Shown: positions 44,838 through 57,235, counted from the first letter of the stretch. The stretch is DNA of 64,000 nucleotides from Druceiella hillmani (GCA_039881145.1 JAYKKI010000064.1:5451001-5515000), one strand, 5' to 3'. Translations and numbers: made by a program. Notes: generated by a model not told the origin, from the letters alone.

Positions 44838-45311
44838 GTTATTATATTATCATAATATAATACAAGCCCGTCCAGACTTCATATGGGTATTATGAATATG
44901 TTTTATTACGGTTTTGTTTGATTTTTTTTTATTAATGTAGTCAGACAATTAATTTTAATTAACACAAAATATAATTATGTGAAAATATCATAACAGACTA
45001 CGAATTGGAATTTCTTGTAGACGTTATATTTTTTGTTGTTTTTTGTTTTATTTTCAGATTTTAATATAAATAATTATTGAAATAATAATTATGGAAGTGC
45101 ACCATATGGTTGCCAAAGTGAAAGCATTCTCTTATAATATTAACTTTTCGAAAAATAAAAGTTGAGCATTTAAAACTCTGGACATGTTGTTAGTAGGTAA
45201 ACGCTTACATTATATTAAAAGGAAACTAATCATATAACTAATACTAATCATATAACACTAAGCAACATTATCTTGTCTTAATCATGTGTTATTATAACAA
45301 AAATACTAAAC
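44838..45311. other. Spacer, nothing recognised
   Basis: AT-rich; short palindrome 'tattatattatcataatata' at 44840. Confidence 0.4.
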
Positions 45312-45775
45312 GATGACTATGGAACAATTATTTTGTAACTTTTCATCTATTGAATATATGGAACAATATTGATGATATGGAACAATTATTTTGTAAGGCT
45401 TCATCTATTGAATATATGGAACAATATTGATGATATGGAACAATTATTTTGTAAGGCTTCATCCATTGAATATATGGAAGAATATTGATGATATGGAACA
45501 ATTATTTTGTAAGGCTTCATCTATTGAATATATGGAACAATATTGATGATATGGAACAATTATTTTGTAACTCTTCATCTATTGAATATATGGAACAATA
45601 TTGATGATATGGAACAATTATTTTGTAAGGCTTCATCTATTGAATATATGGAACAATATTGATGATATGGAACAATTATTTTGTAACTCTTCATCTATTG
45701 AATATATGGAACAATATTGATGATATGGAACAATTATTTTGTAAGGCTTCATCTATTGAATAAACAAATTTTAAA
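45312..45775. repeat. 58-bp tandem repeat, 8 copies
   Basis: 'gatgatatggaacaattatt' starts at 45371, 45429, 45487, 45545, 45603, 45661 and 45719, exactly 58 bp apart, plus a diverged first unit at 45312. Two variants, 'gtaaggcttcatc' and 'gtaactcttcatc', are interspersed. Frames close within each unit. Confidence 0.96.
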
Positions 45776-45960
45776 AAATTGTCTGTGTACTTATACGTTA
45801 GAAGTTAAATTTATCTAGCATAATACAAGAATAAATTTATTTAGCACGTAAATAATTAGTGGAAACAAAACAATAAAAGGACTAGGGCGTGATTATAAAT
45901 ACGATTGGAAAAATATAAATACAAACAAATAATCAAATTTCAAAAATTTAAATTTAAAAT

Positions 45961-46394
45961 TTATTTGACAGACGAGTGGTCCACCGTTTCATTTTTCTGC
46001 TGATTTTCTACTGTAAACTAGTCATCTGCCAGACTTTTTCGGAACTATCGCATATCAACTTTATTATTTTCTCATAAGCATTATTAAAATATTTGATAAA
46101 ATTTAAAAATTGAATTTAATTATTTTAAAAATTTAAATTAATACTCAACATTAAATATAAATACGTGTATATAATTAATTGTTAAATTTACTAAAACATT
46201 CTAAATAAAGTTTAATTAACAATGAAAAGAAATTAATATGTTAAAAATTTATTTTAATTTATTAATTTTAAATATTTAATAATTTATGATGCAAATAAAT
46301 ATATATGAAATACGAAACGGTTTGGCAGATGATTGGGTTGCAGTAGAAAGCCAGCAGAAAAATAAAATGGCGGACTAATTATCTGTCAAATAAA
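45961..46394. mobile_element. 434-bp MITE with ~81-bp terminal inverted repeats
   Basis: The left end 'ttatttgacagacgagtggt' ... 'gtcatctgccagac' matches the reverse complement of the right end ('tttatttgacagataattag' ... 'atcatctgccaaac') at roughly 80 percent. The interior is AT-rich and non-coding. No clear target duplication in the AT-rich flanks. Confidence 0.85.
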
Positions 46395-47395
46395 CTATGT
46401 AAATATATGTTAAGTGAGCAACTTCATGGTGTCGATTTTTTCTTGCATCGTTCCAACTTCATTCTGTATATTGAAAATTTCACTCTCATAATTTCTTCAT
46501 AACGCGCCTAAAGAAGTATAACTTTAAAAATTTAATTCTAATCTACATCTTTAATTTAAATTCTGAAACTATAATCGGCATTATAAATTTATATTTAGTC
46601 TTAATAATTTAGAATAGAGTTTCTGATAATTGTTTAATCCTCTCATTAGTCCATGAACTAAAATAATGCGAAAATAATAGAAAATTGCTTTCTTTAAAAC
46701 CCCGGACAGTAAAATATTCCCTGGATAGGTCTTTTAAATAGAAGACAATGTCCGGGAAAGTAGACGGATAGCAACTCTACACCTATGCAACTGAAAGTTT
46801 CCTTGAGATTTATTTGTTTTTTATTGGAAGACATTTTTATTGGAAACTACAACAGTTTGAAGGCGAAGAGCAAATCTGTGAGAATAATCGGCATTCGCAG
46901 TTGTATGCGGCTTCATCAGTGGTAGAACCTGTTAATATGACTCCAATAATATTATTACGTGAAGTTTTAATTTCCAAACGCACCGTTGCGTAGTTTTGAT
47001 CCACATAATTTCCTAAAACCAAAAAATAGCCTATACCAACGTTAATATCGTTAATATCATTAACTATATGTTAATATTATATAACGTATGTTATATGCAT
47101 AATTCGAACACATAGCCTATAGCAATCTGGAAACTATAACCTATCCATATTTATATGTATATCAAACGCATTAATATTTTTTACGTGAATCTCTAAAAAC
47201 AAACAAACATAAGTTTGTTTTTTATTATATTAGTGGCATTAATTAATATTTCTATTTTATTTTATGGTGTTTTTATATGTATTAACGTACTTAAAAAAAA
47301 AAAAAGTAAAGATTAGCATGGGCCTGATTTCAAAATAGAGATTGATCCTTAAAGTACATTTCTTTATTGCAAATATCCTGTTTTGTTTCCTTTCA
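46395..47395. other. Spacer, nothing recognised
   Basis: AT-rich; 61- and 76-codon minus frames show no family motif. Confidence 0.4.
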
Positions 47396-48112
47396 TTCAG
47401 AATATCGCGAATAAAAGTACGAGTATAAGTACTTGATAATTGGCGAGTATTCGCCGAAACGATTACACATATGAATATTAAGAACATACGTCATTCGAAA
47501 CAGGATTGCATCTTATAGTCTTTGTGAATACAAGTATGAACATGAGTACTTGATAATTGGCGAATATTCGCTGAAAAGATAACATATATGAATATTAAGA
47601 ACATACGTCATTCGAAACAGGATTGCATCTTACAGTCTTTGTGAATACAAGTATGAACATGAGTACTTGATAATTGGCGAATATTCGCTGAAAAGATAAC
47701 ATATATGAATATTTGGAACATACGTCATTCGAAACAGGATGGCATCTTGCAGTCTTTGTGAACACAATTATGAACATGAGTACTTGATAATTGGCGAATA
47801 TTCGCTGAATAGATTACATATATGAATATTTGGAACATACGTCATTCGAAACAGGATTGCATCTTACAGTCTTTGTGAATACAAGTATGTACATGAGTAC
47901 TTGATAATTGGCGAATATTCGCTGAAAAGATTACATTTATGAATATTTGGAACATACGTCATTCGAAACAGGATTGCATCTTACAGTCTTTGTGAACACA
48001 ATTATAAACATGAGTACTTGATAATTGGCGAATATTCGCTGAAAAGATTACATATATGAATATTTGGAACATACGTCATTCGGAACAGGGTCGCTTCTTA
48101 CGGTCCTGTGGT
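47396..48112. repeat. 117-bp satellite, 6 copies
   Basis: 'acttgataattggcgaatat' occurs at 47431, 47548, 47665, 47782, 47899 and 48016, exactly 117 bp apart. Each unit contains the perfect palindrome GCGAATATTCGC (first unit changed) and 'catacgtcattcgaaacagg'. Confidence 0.96.
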
Positions 48113-48716
48113 GTTAGGTATTTCTTAGTTGGGAATACCAATAGACCAGTGTGAGACTGATTTTTTTTACTTTGGATAACATCTTTTTCAGCATTAAAAG
48201 GAATTCACTTCCAGAAAAAAACATGGATAAATGTGTTGCGATAAAGGATATGTCTTATGGTAAAGTGTGTAATCGGAGTTGTAATAAAACTTTCAAATAG
48301 GGTTTCATATTTCAGAAGAAAAAATAGAACCCTTTTAGGATCACTCATGTGTCCGTCTGTCGTAGGAACTTAAAATTTAGAAGAAATAAAAAAGTATATT
48401 AACTCGCTTATTTCTCAAAAGCTAACAATTGAAAATATTCATATTTTAGGGAACATAAATTAGGTATTGGAAATCTTTTCCTAAATTCCGTACATTGTGT
48501 TTCGTTTCGTATGCAGTATTATTCTTTCATTTTGGTCAGTAATCTGTGAATTGTAAAGAGTGATTTCCATAAAAACTCGTTTTAATAAAACGCGGGATTG
48601 TTTCGATAAGTTAAAAAAATACGTATTTTTCTTTTTTTTTTCATTTTATGATTTAGTTGCCGATTCTTAACCATACTTTAAAATTTGGTCCCTGACCAAA
48701 ATTTAATCCTGTGTAA
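48113..48716 (+). repeat. Spacer with a degraded lepidopteran repeat
   Basis: 48297-48480 has 'agggtttcatatttcagaag', 'aacccttttaggatcactca' and 'gtccgtctgtcgtaggaac'. The rest has no feature. Confidence 0.5.
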
Positions 48717-48934
48717 TATGGTATATAGCTTCGTGTATAGTATGGAGTATCGTTTCGTGTACAGTATGGAGTATCGTTTCGTGTATAGTGTGGAGTATCG
48801 TTTCGTGTATAGTATGGAGTATCGTTTCATCGTGTAGGGTGTCTTTCCGTATATAGAGTGGTGTATCGTTTCGTGTCCCGTGTGAGGTAATGTCTCGTGT
48901 ACATTTTGAGGTATCGTTTAGAGTATAGTGTAAG
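48717..48934. repeat. 24-bp minisatellite, ~9 copies
   Basis: The unit is 'gtatggagtatcgtttcgtg' + 'tata', degrading to the right. A short continuation stands at 49425-49495 ('gtatacgtgtatagtgtggg' + 'gtatcgtttcg') on the other side of an inserted element. The minus 92-codon frame is a by-product. Confidence 0.85.
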
Positions 48935-48935
48935 G

Positions 48936-49409
48936 TAGGATTGTTGAAAAAATATCGATGTATCGATATCTCACTCTGCACTCAAGTTGCTCAAAAATAA
49001 TTTATGATTGTATTCAATTATATTGCAGTGAGTGTAGTGAATTTAAGTGTTTTATGTGTCATGTCTAGTGCTGTATAAAACTTTTTTAAATAAATAACCA
49101 AATTATATCGTAAAAAAAAACAAAACAACAAAACCAGTGGTAACATTTAGACGCAAATTTTGCAGCACATTTAAAAAATACTTCGTTTTTGCAACTCAAA
49201 AGTTAAACAAAACCTTTATAAAAGTTAATGTTCAGTGATTAGTAATTACTTAGTAATCTGAGATTGTACTTAGCTAACTAGACACAAGATTTTATTTAGA
49301 ACGCCGGAGATATATCGATTTTTTTTCGAAATATCAAAAACGATATCGTTACTTTTAAATATATCTATATGATATATATCGATACTATCTGGCACTTCCG
49401 ACTTCCCTA
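48936..49409. mobile_element. hAT-like MITE inserted into the 24-bp array
   Basis: Flanked by the 9-bp repeat TAGTGTAAG (48926-48934 and 49408-49416). Ends read 'taggattgttgaaaaaatat' + 'cgatgtatcgata' and, reverse complemented, 'tagggaagtcggaagtgcca' + 'gatagtatcgata', both starting TAGG and followed by TATCGAT palindromes. If the ends are TAGG the duplication would be GTGTAAG(G/A), 7 of 8 matching, as expected for hAT. Part of the flank similarity could come from the array itself. Non-coding. Confidence 0.65.
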
Positions 49410-49495
49410 GTGTAAGAAAAAAAATTGTATATAATGTGGGTATACGTGTATAGTGTTCGTATACGTGTATAGTGTGGGGTATCGTTTCGTATATA

Positions 49496-49698
49496 TTGTT
49501 TTAAAGATTTCAAAGATGCAGTTTTAAGAGGTAGATTTTCAGAGACTAAGAAATGGGGCAAAATATGTTTTATACTAAGAAATGGCCCAAAATGCATTAC
49601 ACCCCGCACCCCATATTTTCGAGACTAAAGTGCTTTTAAAAACAGCAAAGGTTGTAGGAAAATTCGATGATTCTATGTGACTGAGATATGAAGTCAAA

Positions 49699-49759
<61 letters not shown>

Positions 49760-51341
49760 GTATATGTGTGTGTTATTGTGTGCATGTGCTAGCCTCCTTA
49801 GTTCCCTACTTAATTGTATCAAGCAGTATTAAATATAAGTTTTGCTAGGAAGTCTATATAAGTCATGACTTATGATAAAATATGAATAATGAATAAAGTA
49901 ATTCCACATCAAACGAAATAGGGAATTCTCAATGTGCAAGTGTACCGGAGGGAAGAATTAAAATTATGTATTTGAAATTTTCGCTTGTCCGTCGGTGTGT
50001 TTATTTATCTGTTTGCATTCGCATCATTTAAAGACTATAAACAAATTCAGATAACATTTTCACCCTTGTTTTGATCACAATCTAAAAAAATTAAAGATAC
50101 GACGTTTAAAAATGAAAAAATATAAATAAAGTTTGGACCTACGAACGACTACGAACTATTGACTACACCGGGATCTTACTGTTAATAATAACTGACAGAA
50201 CCAGACAGAATATTCTACGCAAACGAAAAACCGATATTGATAAATTATAAATTGCAAATACGTAAATTGCGGATTGTAAATCTAAACCATTTTTTAAATT
50301 TGGTTAAATATATATAATATGGAGAGTTTACAATTTCAAATCGAAACAGTCAAAATAAATTTAAAATTAACTATTAATTGATAATAACATTCATTTACAA
50401 CCACTTGATATCCATTGTATTTTTTGCAAGTGTATTTTCTCTCCGATGTTTTCGATGTTTTCATGGTTTTTTCTAGACACTGTCCATGGCTTTTTCCAGA
50501 GACCTGTTAGTTTCATAGATTAATAATGTTACAGTTATGTATAGAGGATCTAACGAAGCACAGTTTACCTTTTCTATCATTTTCTTGGTTAAAAGAATTC
50601 GGCAGACATGGCATCAGAAATTATTGTCTGATGACGATATAAATAAAAATGTTTATCGGCCTACTTTCTTCATTTTCTCTAAGCAAGTGTGCCGTTTTTA
50701 TTCTGTTAAAATCCAGGTACAACACCAGGTCTTTTTCTGAATGAATTCAGTAACTTTGCTGCGAACGTCCATAAACGATTTAATATTCGCCTGCAGTGCG
50801 GTCTCCACCCACGCAGAACAGGATAACAATGCTAGTTATGAAAACAAATTGACATTATTAATAAATTAAATATTCTAAAATAACCGCAGAATTCTTTTGT
50901 GGGCGAATTTTAATCCAAAATTAATTTTCAATTCCATTCACGTCCCATAATCAAGTAATTGATCGTTACCAGCTGATTAAGCAACGCGTCAATGGAAGCC
51001 GTCAGGTCCTCTCGCAAGACGCGACGCGAAAAGTGTTACGAGTTTACAAAACAAAGTTTCGAGACAATTAAGCTCTCGAAACTTGGACCTTAACGAGGAT
51101 GAACCCGACGGAATTACGAAGTACCGGAACCTTTTCTTAACTTCCCCTAACTCGATATATAAATTATTGTTTTCGTTCAAAATTATTTAACTATCTTTCG
51201 TCTATTTCTGTCGCCGGCACGCATAGTGATTAAGGGTTGCGCGCGTCGAATGAATAAAATGCTTTAAGTTTATGTAGGATTCCGTTTTTTGGTTGTGTAG
51301 TTACCTTATGGTGCAAAGAGATCATTTCTTATAAAGCATAG
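49496..51341. other. Spacer with a (TA)n run and two less AT-rich stretches
   Basis: (TA)n at 49702-49755. 49915-50020 has a lepidopteran-repeat trace ('gggaattctcaatgtgcaag', 'cttgtccgtcggtgtg'). 50750-50830 and 50930-51260 are more GC-rich ('caagacgcgacgcgaaaagt', 'gtcgccggcacgcatagtga') with inverted 'gtttcgagac' / 'ctctcgaaac'. No frame with a known protein. These could be conserved non-coding DNA. Confidence 0.35.
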
Positions 51342-51742
51342 TTGCTATATATGTGTGTGGATGTATATTGCGTTTCTGTGGATGTGCATTGCGCGTATTT
51401 AGATGCGCATTGGATATGTGCCGCTGTACATTGCGCTTGTATGGATGTACACTGCGCGTGTATGGATGTACATTGTATGTGTATGAATGTATATTGGCGT
51501 GTGGATATACATTGCGCGTGTATGGATGTACATTGCGCATGTGTGTATGTACATTGCGCGTGTGTGAATGTGCATTGTATGTGTATGAATGTACATTGGC
51601 GTGTGGATATACATTGCGCGTGTATGGATGTGCATTGCGCATGTGTGTATGTACATTGCGCGGGTGTGAATGTGCATTGTATGTGTATGAATGTATATTG
51701 GCGTGTGAATATGCATTGCGCGTGTATGGATGTGCATTTGTT
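51342..51742. repeat. 21-bp minisatellite, ~19 copies
   Basis: The unit is 'gtgtatggatgtacattgcg' + 'c', with shorter variants ('gtgtggatatacattgcgc'). Variant order repeats about every 105 bp (51480, 51585, 51690). Since 21 is a multiple of three, at least five frames stay open (up to 161 codons), giving Cys/Met/His-rich strings. I do not read them as proteins. Confidence 0.92.
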
Positions 51743-52621
51743 GAAGTATGTTATCAATATATCTTTATACAATCACGTTAAAATTATAAAAAAATTAATA
51801 CGAAAGAAATATCTTTCCATACATTAATAATCTGGTGTATTTGCATTATATAAAGCAAAGAAATAACATTTATTAACTAATGCTTCTAGAAAATTTTTTT
51901 TTGTAAAATTTGTTCAAATGGTTCATTAAAGCATTACAGTGTTTTGTTTCTCAAAAATGTTTTTCTCACATTAATTCGTAAAACAACCTTAATTTTTTAT
52001 ATTAATATTTAATTACTAAATAGTGAGTTGAAATTTATAAACATAACATCTCTTTATATTAAAAAAAAACAAATTCCTATATTTCTTAAACCAATAAAAT
52101 TTTGGTAAACATGATCATTGATGGCATATCCAGATATCATCCTTCGTTGTTATGTTCAATTTGCAGTATGGATATTCAGTAGTTTTTTTGTAAACTGTAC
52201 CACAAAAATATTTTAAAGAAAGTTTTAAAAGATTTACTGCTATATTAAAATATTTTAAGTATTCAAATCGACATTTATATTTCTAACCACAAACGAACAG
52301 TGTATAATTTGCCAAATTTCCGATTCAAAGTTTATAAAATTACAAAAACAATACCGTACAATCTCTCAAATAATACCTTAACACCTCGTCAATGTTGGCA
52401 TCATGAATAAAATATTACACTTCCAAATACCAATTTGAATAATTAATACGAAACTGGAATTCAGTGTTCTACGCGTGAAGCCGACAGAGTTTAAAATATT
52501 AAGATTTTTGCGACGCCTACCTGCTCTACCTGCTGTTGGCCACTAGGATTGAATATTTTTAAAGGCAAAGGTGAAATCATATCTTTTTAAAAATAGCCAC
52601 AGTTAAAAAGAAATAATATTC
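51743..52621. other. Spacer, nothing recognised
   Basis: AT-rich; 52470-52560 slightly GC-richer. No feature supported. Confidence 0.4.
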
Positions 52622-52740
52622 CAAAAACCTTTTAATTGAGAACATGTTTGTACATCAACATTTAATTTTGATGACAGACTGACGAGAGTAAGCAGTCGTA
52701 ATCAGCTGCCATACCACACACTGCCCATAATGACTTGTTG
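52622..52740 (+). repeat. ~120-bp direct repeat, copy 1
   Basis: 'aaccttttaattgagaacat', 'gtttgtaca' and 'taatcagctgccata' match 55096-55215. Both copies precede lepidopteran dispersed repeats, so this segment may belong to a longer version of that element. Confidence 0.7.
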
Positions 52741-52824
52741 TACTATATCATAACTTACAAATTGTGTAAAAATACCGATGTAATTGGACCTGGCTTATGG
52801 CAATAGATTATAATTCAAAAAACC

Positions 52825-53545
52825 TGCTATTTAGGGTTCCATCACTCAAAAGGAAAAAAGGGAACAGTTATAGGATCACTTCGTTTTCCGTCTGTCTGTT
52901 TGTCGTATTTGTTTATATTACTATTTAATTAGTAATCTTTATTTTTTGTATTACTCTTTAAACAATAAATAGTACGTTGAAATTCATAAACATGAGATCA
53001 CTTTGTACGTAATATTTTATATAATTTAAAAAAACCTGCTATTTTCAGGGTTCCATAACTCAAAAACGAACACTTATAGGATCGCTTCGATGTCCGTCTG
53101 TTTGTTTGTCAAGACTTTTTTCTCAGGAACGCGTGGAGGTATCAAGTTGAAATTAATATCAAATACTTAGGTTTACGGTTCCTTGGAGCTGTAAGAAAAT
53201 AAAAAATATGGCCATTTATGCCACATATTCAGAAACTTGCAAATAACCTACAGGGTACTTCTATTTGATCTAGAATCATGAAATTTGGCTAGAAGTAAGG
53301 TCTCACAGCACAAGTAAAGAGAAAAATTGGAAAATCGTTAATTTGTAGTTACATCACATTCATTTTTTTTTAAATTATGTGTCTGTAAAAGACATAGTAA
53401 GCAATATATTTTCTTTCTAACAAAATACAAATTTTATACATCGTTTATTGGGAATATTGTGTACCAGTAAATGTTTATAAATACCTAAATGTGTTCGGAA
53501 CCCTGGTAGTGCGAGTTCTATTCTTGCTTGACATATTTTCTTTAA
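52825..53545 (+). repeat. Lepidopteran dispersed repeat, partial plus near full-length copy
   Basis: A first start 'cctgctatttagggttccat' (52838) stops after 'cgtctgtctgtttgtcg'. A second start 'cctgctattttcagggttcc' (53035) runs through 'tataggatcgcttcg', 'gtatcaagttgaaattaata', 'atatggccatttatgcc', 'cctacagggtacttc', 'atcatgaaatttggct' and 'agtaaatgtttataaatacc'. It ends 'ttcggaaccctggtagtgcg' + 'agttc'. This is the best full-length reference copy in the window (about 500 bp), non-coding. Confidence 0.8.
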
Positions 53546-54234
53546 ATATATCATAGGTAAGCAAATAATTCAATTTACAATCGGGAATGGGCAAAAAATA
53601 AAATATAATTTATGATCACAACACAAAAGAAAAAAAAACTATCTTTACATTTTAATACGTCAACAATTGCTAATAAAAAATATAAAAGAACAATAAAAAC
53701 ATAATAAAATATATAGCCATTTTTTTTTAAACCATTCTAAAAAATAATCAATACCGACTGCTTTCTTTAATGTGTAGCCATTGCCTAAATGAATTAAAAA
53801 TAAATTGTTAACTGACAGTGACATTTGTTCTGTGTTGCTGTGTAAGTGAATGCGTTCACTACTTTTTTCGGGTTTTATGTATTTTTTTGGATAACTCCGT
53901 CGAATTAGCGAGTTACATGAATTACTTTATTATTGTATAAAAGATATTAATTTATTTTGCTTTTGTATAAAAAATATAACTAGACACAATCTGCACTTAA
54001 CCTTGGTTCAAAAAGTTCCGTAGAATACCGCATTTCGGAGCAACTACTAATTAAAAAATTATCTCTTTTCCATAAAAAACTACAAAGTTTCTCTTCTATA
54101 AAAAAACCTTTTCTTTCCATAAAAAACTACAAAGTTATACTTCTAAAAATGTTTATTTAAATTAAGGATTTAAATAAACATTTCTAGAAGTATATCTTTT
54201 ATTTTATCCATATGAGAATGCAATTTTTAAAGTT
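53546..54234. other. Spacer with a 59-bp palindrome
   Basis: At 54136-54194 'acttctaaaaatgtttattt' + 'aaat' pairs with 'atttaaataaacatttctag' + 'aagt' around a five-base loop. Before it, 'ccataaaaaactacaaagtt' occurs twice. No gene. Confidence 0.7.
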
Positions 54235-54735
54235 TCGACCCCCAAAAGGAAAAGCAGAACTCTTATAGGACCAATAACCTATCCGTCTGTTCAGTTTACT
54301 GAAAAACCGCCTGATGTAGAAATTCAAAATTGGGCTTAGTAATAAAATATTTTAATTTCGTATATCTCAATAGATGGCGCTAAAATATTCTATAAAAATT
54401 TTAAGAGGTGCAAATTAGGTATTTGAAAAAATGTTAAATAATGTACAGTGTTTGTCATAATTTTAGGTAAAGTATCTTTAAAGTTATACTTGAAAAAAAA
54501 TGCAAAAAATAACCTTTATTCCCGCGCTTTTAGAAGCTTCTATGAAAGTTTTACGAACTATGATTCTAAATGTCATGGTGTTTGAAATATATATTCGATT
54601 TAAATTATGTATTATTAATTATTTACAGCGCTAATATGTGAATATTAGTAATGATTTGTGATAAATAAACAGCACTTCAAAAGAAGTACGATACTCTCAA
54701 TGCACGAGTTCAGACTCGCATTTGGCTCTTTCATA
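54235..54735 (+). repeat. Lepidopteran dispersed repeat, copy
   Basis: Starts 'cccccaaaaggaaaagcaga' + 'actcttatagg', has 'ctatccgtctgttcag', and ends 'gatactctcaatgcacgagt' + 'tcagactcgcatttgg', the well-kept family terminus. Confidence 0.7.
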
Positions 54736-55095
54736 CCATTATCTTATCAAAAAGGACGTGTGACAGATGTAATTAGCCAATTTTTTACGAATCACATCTT
54801 GCTATGACATCCATTTTGTTATTTACCAAAGAATTAGTGTTGATATTGTGCGGTGGTACAAAGCCCTTCGGTTTTTTCGATCTCGTTCGCCCAGCGTGTG
54901 TAGTCTGCCTTATCTCCTTTTGGCTCTGGGTCCCTTCTACAGCGGTACTATTTTTGTTCACCTGTTTCGTGCATTTTGGCAACATGGCTTGCTCATTGAC
55001 ATTTCTGTTTCATAGAGTGTTCTAATGCAATATTACTTTTATTTCTCTTATTTTTGTGTGTTTTATGTTGCTCATAGATTTCCTATTGAAAGTGT
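54736..55095. other. Less AT-rich segment with two opposed open frames
   Basis: 54785-54985 minus (66 codons, basic, ...SQKEIRQTTHAGRTRSKKPK...) and 54804-55025 plus (73 codons, hydrophobic) overlap. The minus frame has a more coding-like composition and might be the start of a transposon ORF. No family recognised and no second copy seen, so I do not call a gene. Confidence 0.25.
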
Positions 55096-55600
55096 GGAAA
55101 ACCTTTTAATTGAGAACATGAAACATTTGAGGAGATGTTTGTACACTAACACTTAATTTTGAAGACATATTGAAGAGAACAGCCGTAATGAGCTGCCAAA
55201 CTTCATACTACCCATTTTTAGGGTTTCATAACTCAAAAGGAAAAAAGGAACCCTTATAGGATCACTTCGTTGTCCGTTTTTCTGTTTGTTTGTCAAGACT
55301 CTTTTTTAGGAACGCGTGGAGGTATCAAGTTGAAATTAATATCAAATGCGTAGGTTTACAGTTCCTCGGAGCTGTAAAAAAATAAAAAACCCTCGCAAAT
55401 GATCTACAGGGCACTTCCCTTTGATATAGAATCATAAAATTTGACAAGAAGCAAGGTTTCACAGTACAATTAAGAGAAAAATCGTTAATTTGTAGATACA
55501 TCACATTAATTTTTTTAAAAAATATTTGTCTGTAAAAGATATAGTAGGAATGTATTTTCGTTCAAAAAAAATTAAAATTTTATTTTCAAGGCTCTTTGGC
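55096..55600 (+). repeat. Direct repeat copy 2 plus lepidopteran dispersed repeat
   Basis: 55096-55215 matches 52622-52740. It continues 'agggtttcataactcaaaag', 'cccttataggatcacttcgt', 'ggaacgcgtggaggtatcaa' and 'tttacagttcctcggagctg', breaking off near 55600 before the terminus. Confidence 0.75.
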
Positions 55601-55985
55601 ACTTGTTGGTTTTGTTTTTGTTTCTGTTATGTATTTCCAAGTCCGATTTCCGTACATTGGTGTTAGGAAAGACAATAATTAATTACTTTGTTTTATTAAA
55701 TATAATTAAAACATTAGATGTAATAAAGTATTTAGGTAATCTTTATATTTAATAGAACGTATTTACTTATTAAATTTTACCGATATTTAGAAATATAAAT
55801 ACATAGATGTTGGATTTATAGCTACTAATCTCTGATATAAAACCATAAAGCCAAATTTATTCCATATCTTCCTATATATAAATGTTATTTTCTATATAAA
55901 TATGCTATATCCTTTTGAAATCATTTTCAGAAAACTTTTTATTTTAAACTCACCATGACAAGTTATGAAAACAAGTTTTTCATAT
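55601..55985. other. Spacer, nothing recognised
   Basis: AT-rich; no feature supported. Confidence 0.4.
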
Positions 55986-57235
55986 CCTTACAATATAACA
56001 TATCTTGATATGTTAATGTCTATGATATTCTTTTTATTAGACTATCATAGATTTATGAATTCTAGTCTCTCATATTCTAATTTACTACACCTTGTTAATT
56101 TTGACTTATAGTCTATGATATTCTAGTTTAGGTCGCCTTGTTAATTTTGAATTGTAGTCTATGATATACTAATATACGTCGCCTCGTTATTTATGAACTC
56201 TAGTCTATGATATTCTAATTTAAGTTGCCTTGTAATTGTCGGTTTTAGCGTATGATATTTTAATTCTTGGTTGCTTTATTATTTATGAGTTCTAGCTTAT
56301 GATATTCGCTTATAATACGTCTTGTTAATTATAAATTTTAGTCTATAATATTCTAGTTTACGTCGCCTTGTTAATTCTGAATTGTAACCTATGATTTGGT
56401 CGTATTGTCAGTTTGAAATTGTATCCGAGATACTTAAATTCTTGATCAGCTTAGTTTTGAATTCTAGTCTACGATATTCACGTAGTCGTCTTATTAGTTA
56501 TGAATTTCTAGACTATGATATTCTAATATTTGATCGTCTTTTTAAATTTTGAATCTTAGATTGTAATATTGCCTTGATCACTTTATTAATTATAAATTTC
56601 TGACCTACCATGTTCTAATATTTGATCGCCTTTTTTATTTTGAATTCTACTCTATGGTATTCTCTTTCATCTTATTAGTTTTGTATTCCTAGCCTAAGTT
56701 ATTCTAATATTCGATCGTATTTTTTAATGTTGAGTCATAGTCTACGATATTCCCTTGATCGTCTTATTAATTATGAATTTATAGCCTATGATATTCTAGT
56801 ATTTGATCGTCTTTTTTAATTTTGGACTCTAGTCTATAGTATTCCTTTGGTCGTTTTATTAATTATGAATTTTTAGCCTATGATATTCTAATATTTCATA
56901 GTCTTTTTCAATTTCGAATTGTAGTCTGTGATATTCCCTTGATCGTCTTTGTAATATTTGAAAATCGAGATTGTAATATTCCCTTGATAATTTTATTAAT
57001 TATGAATTTCGAACCTGCTATATTCAAATATTTGATCGTTTTTTAAGTTATTCTAATATTTGATCGTATTTTTTAATATTGATTTATAGTCTACGCTTGA
57101 TCGTCTTATTAATTGTGAATTTATAGCCTACGATATTTTAGTATTTGATCGTCTTTTTTAATTTTACATTCTTGTCTGTAGTATTCCCACGGTCCTTCTA
57201 TTAATTATGGATTTCTAGCCCATAATATTTGGGCA
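55986..57235. repeat. Degenerate ~60-bp satellite, ~20 copies
   Basis: Units vary around 'gaattctagtctatgatatt' and 'ctaatatttgatcgtctttt' + 'taattttgaa'. Early units have 'tacgtcgccttgttaa' where later ones have 'gatcgtcttattaa', so there are at least two sub-families along the array. The most decayed array in the window. Confidence 0.85.

Noticed and set aside
51329..51827. Cys/His-rich frames on both strands, looking like repetitive secreted proteins
   Set aside because: Five overlapping frames are open together, the signature of a multiple-of-three minisatellite. No start context or flanking coding sequence.
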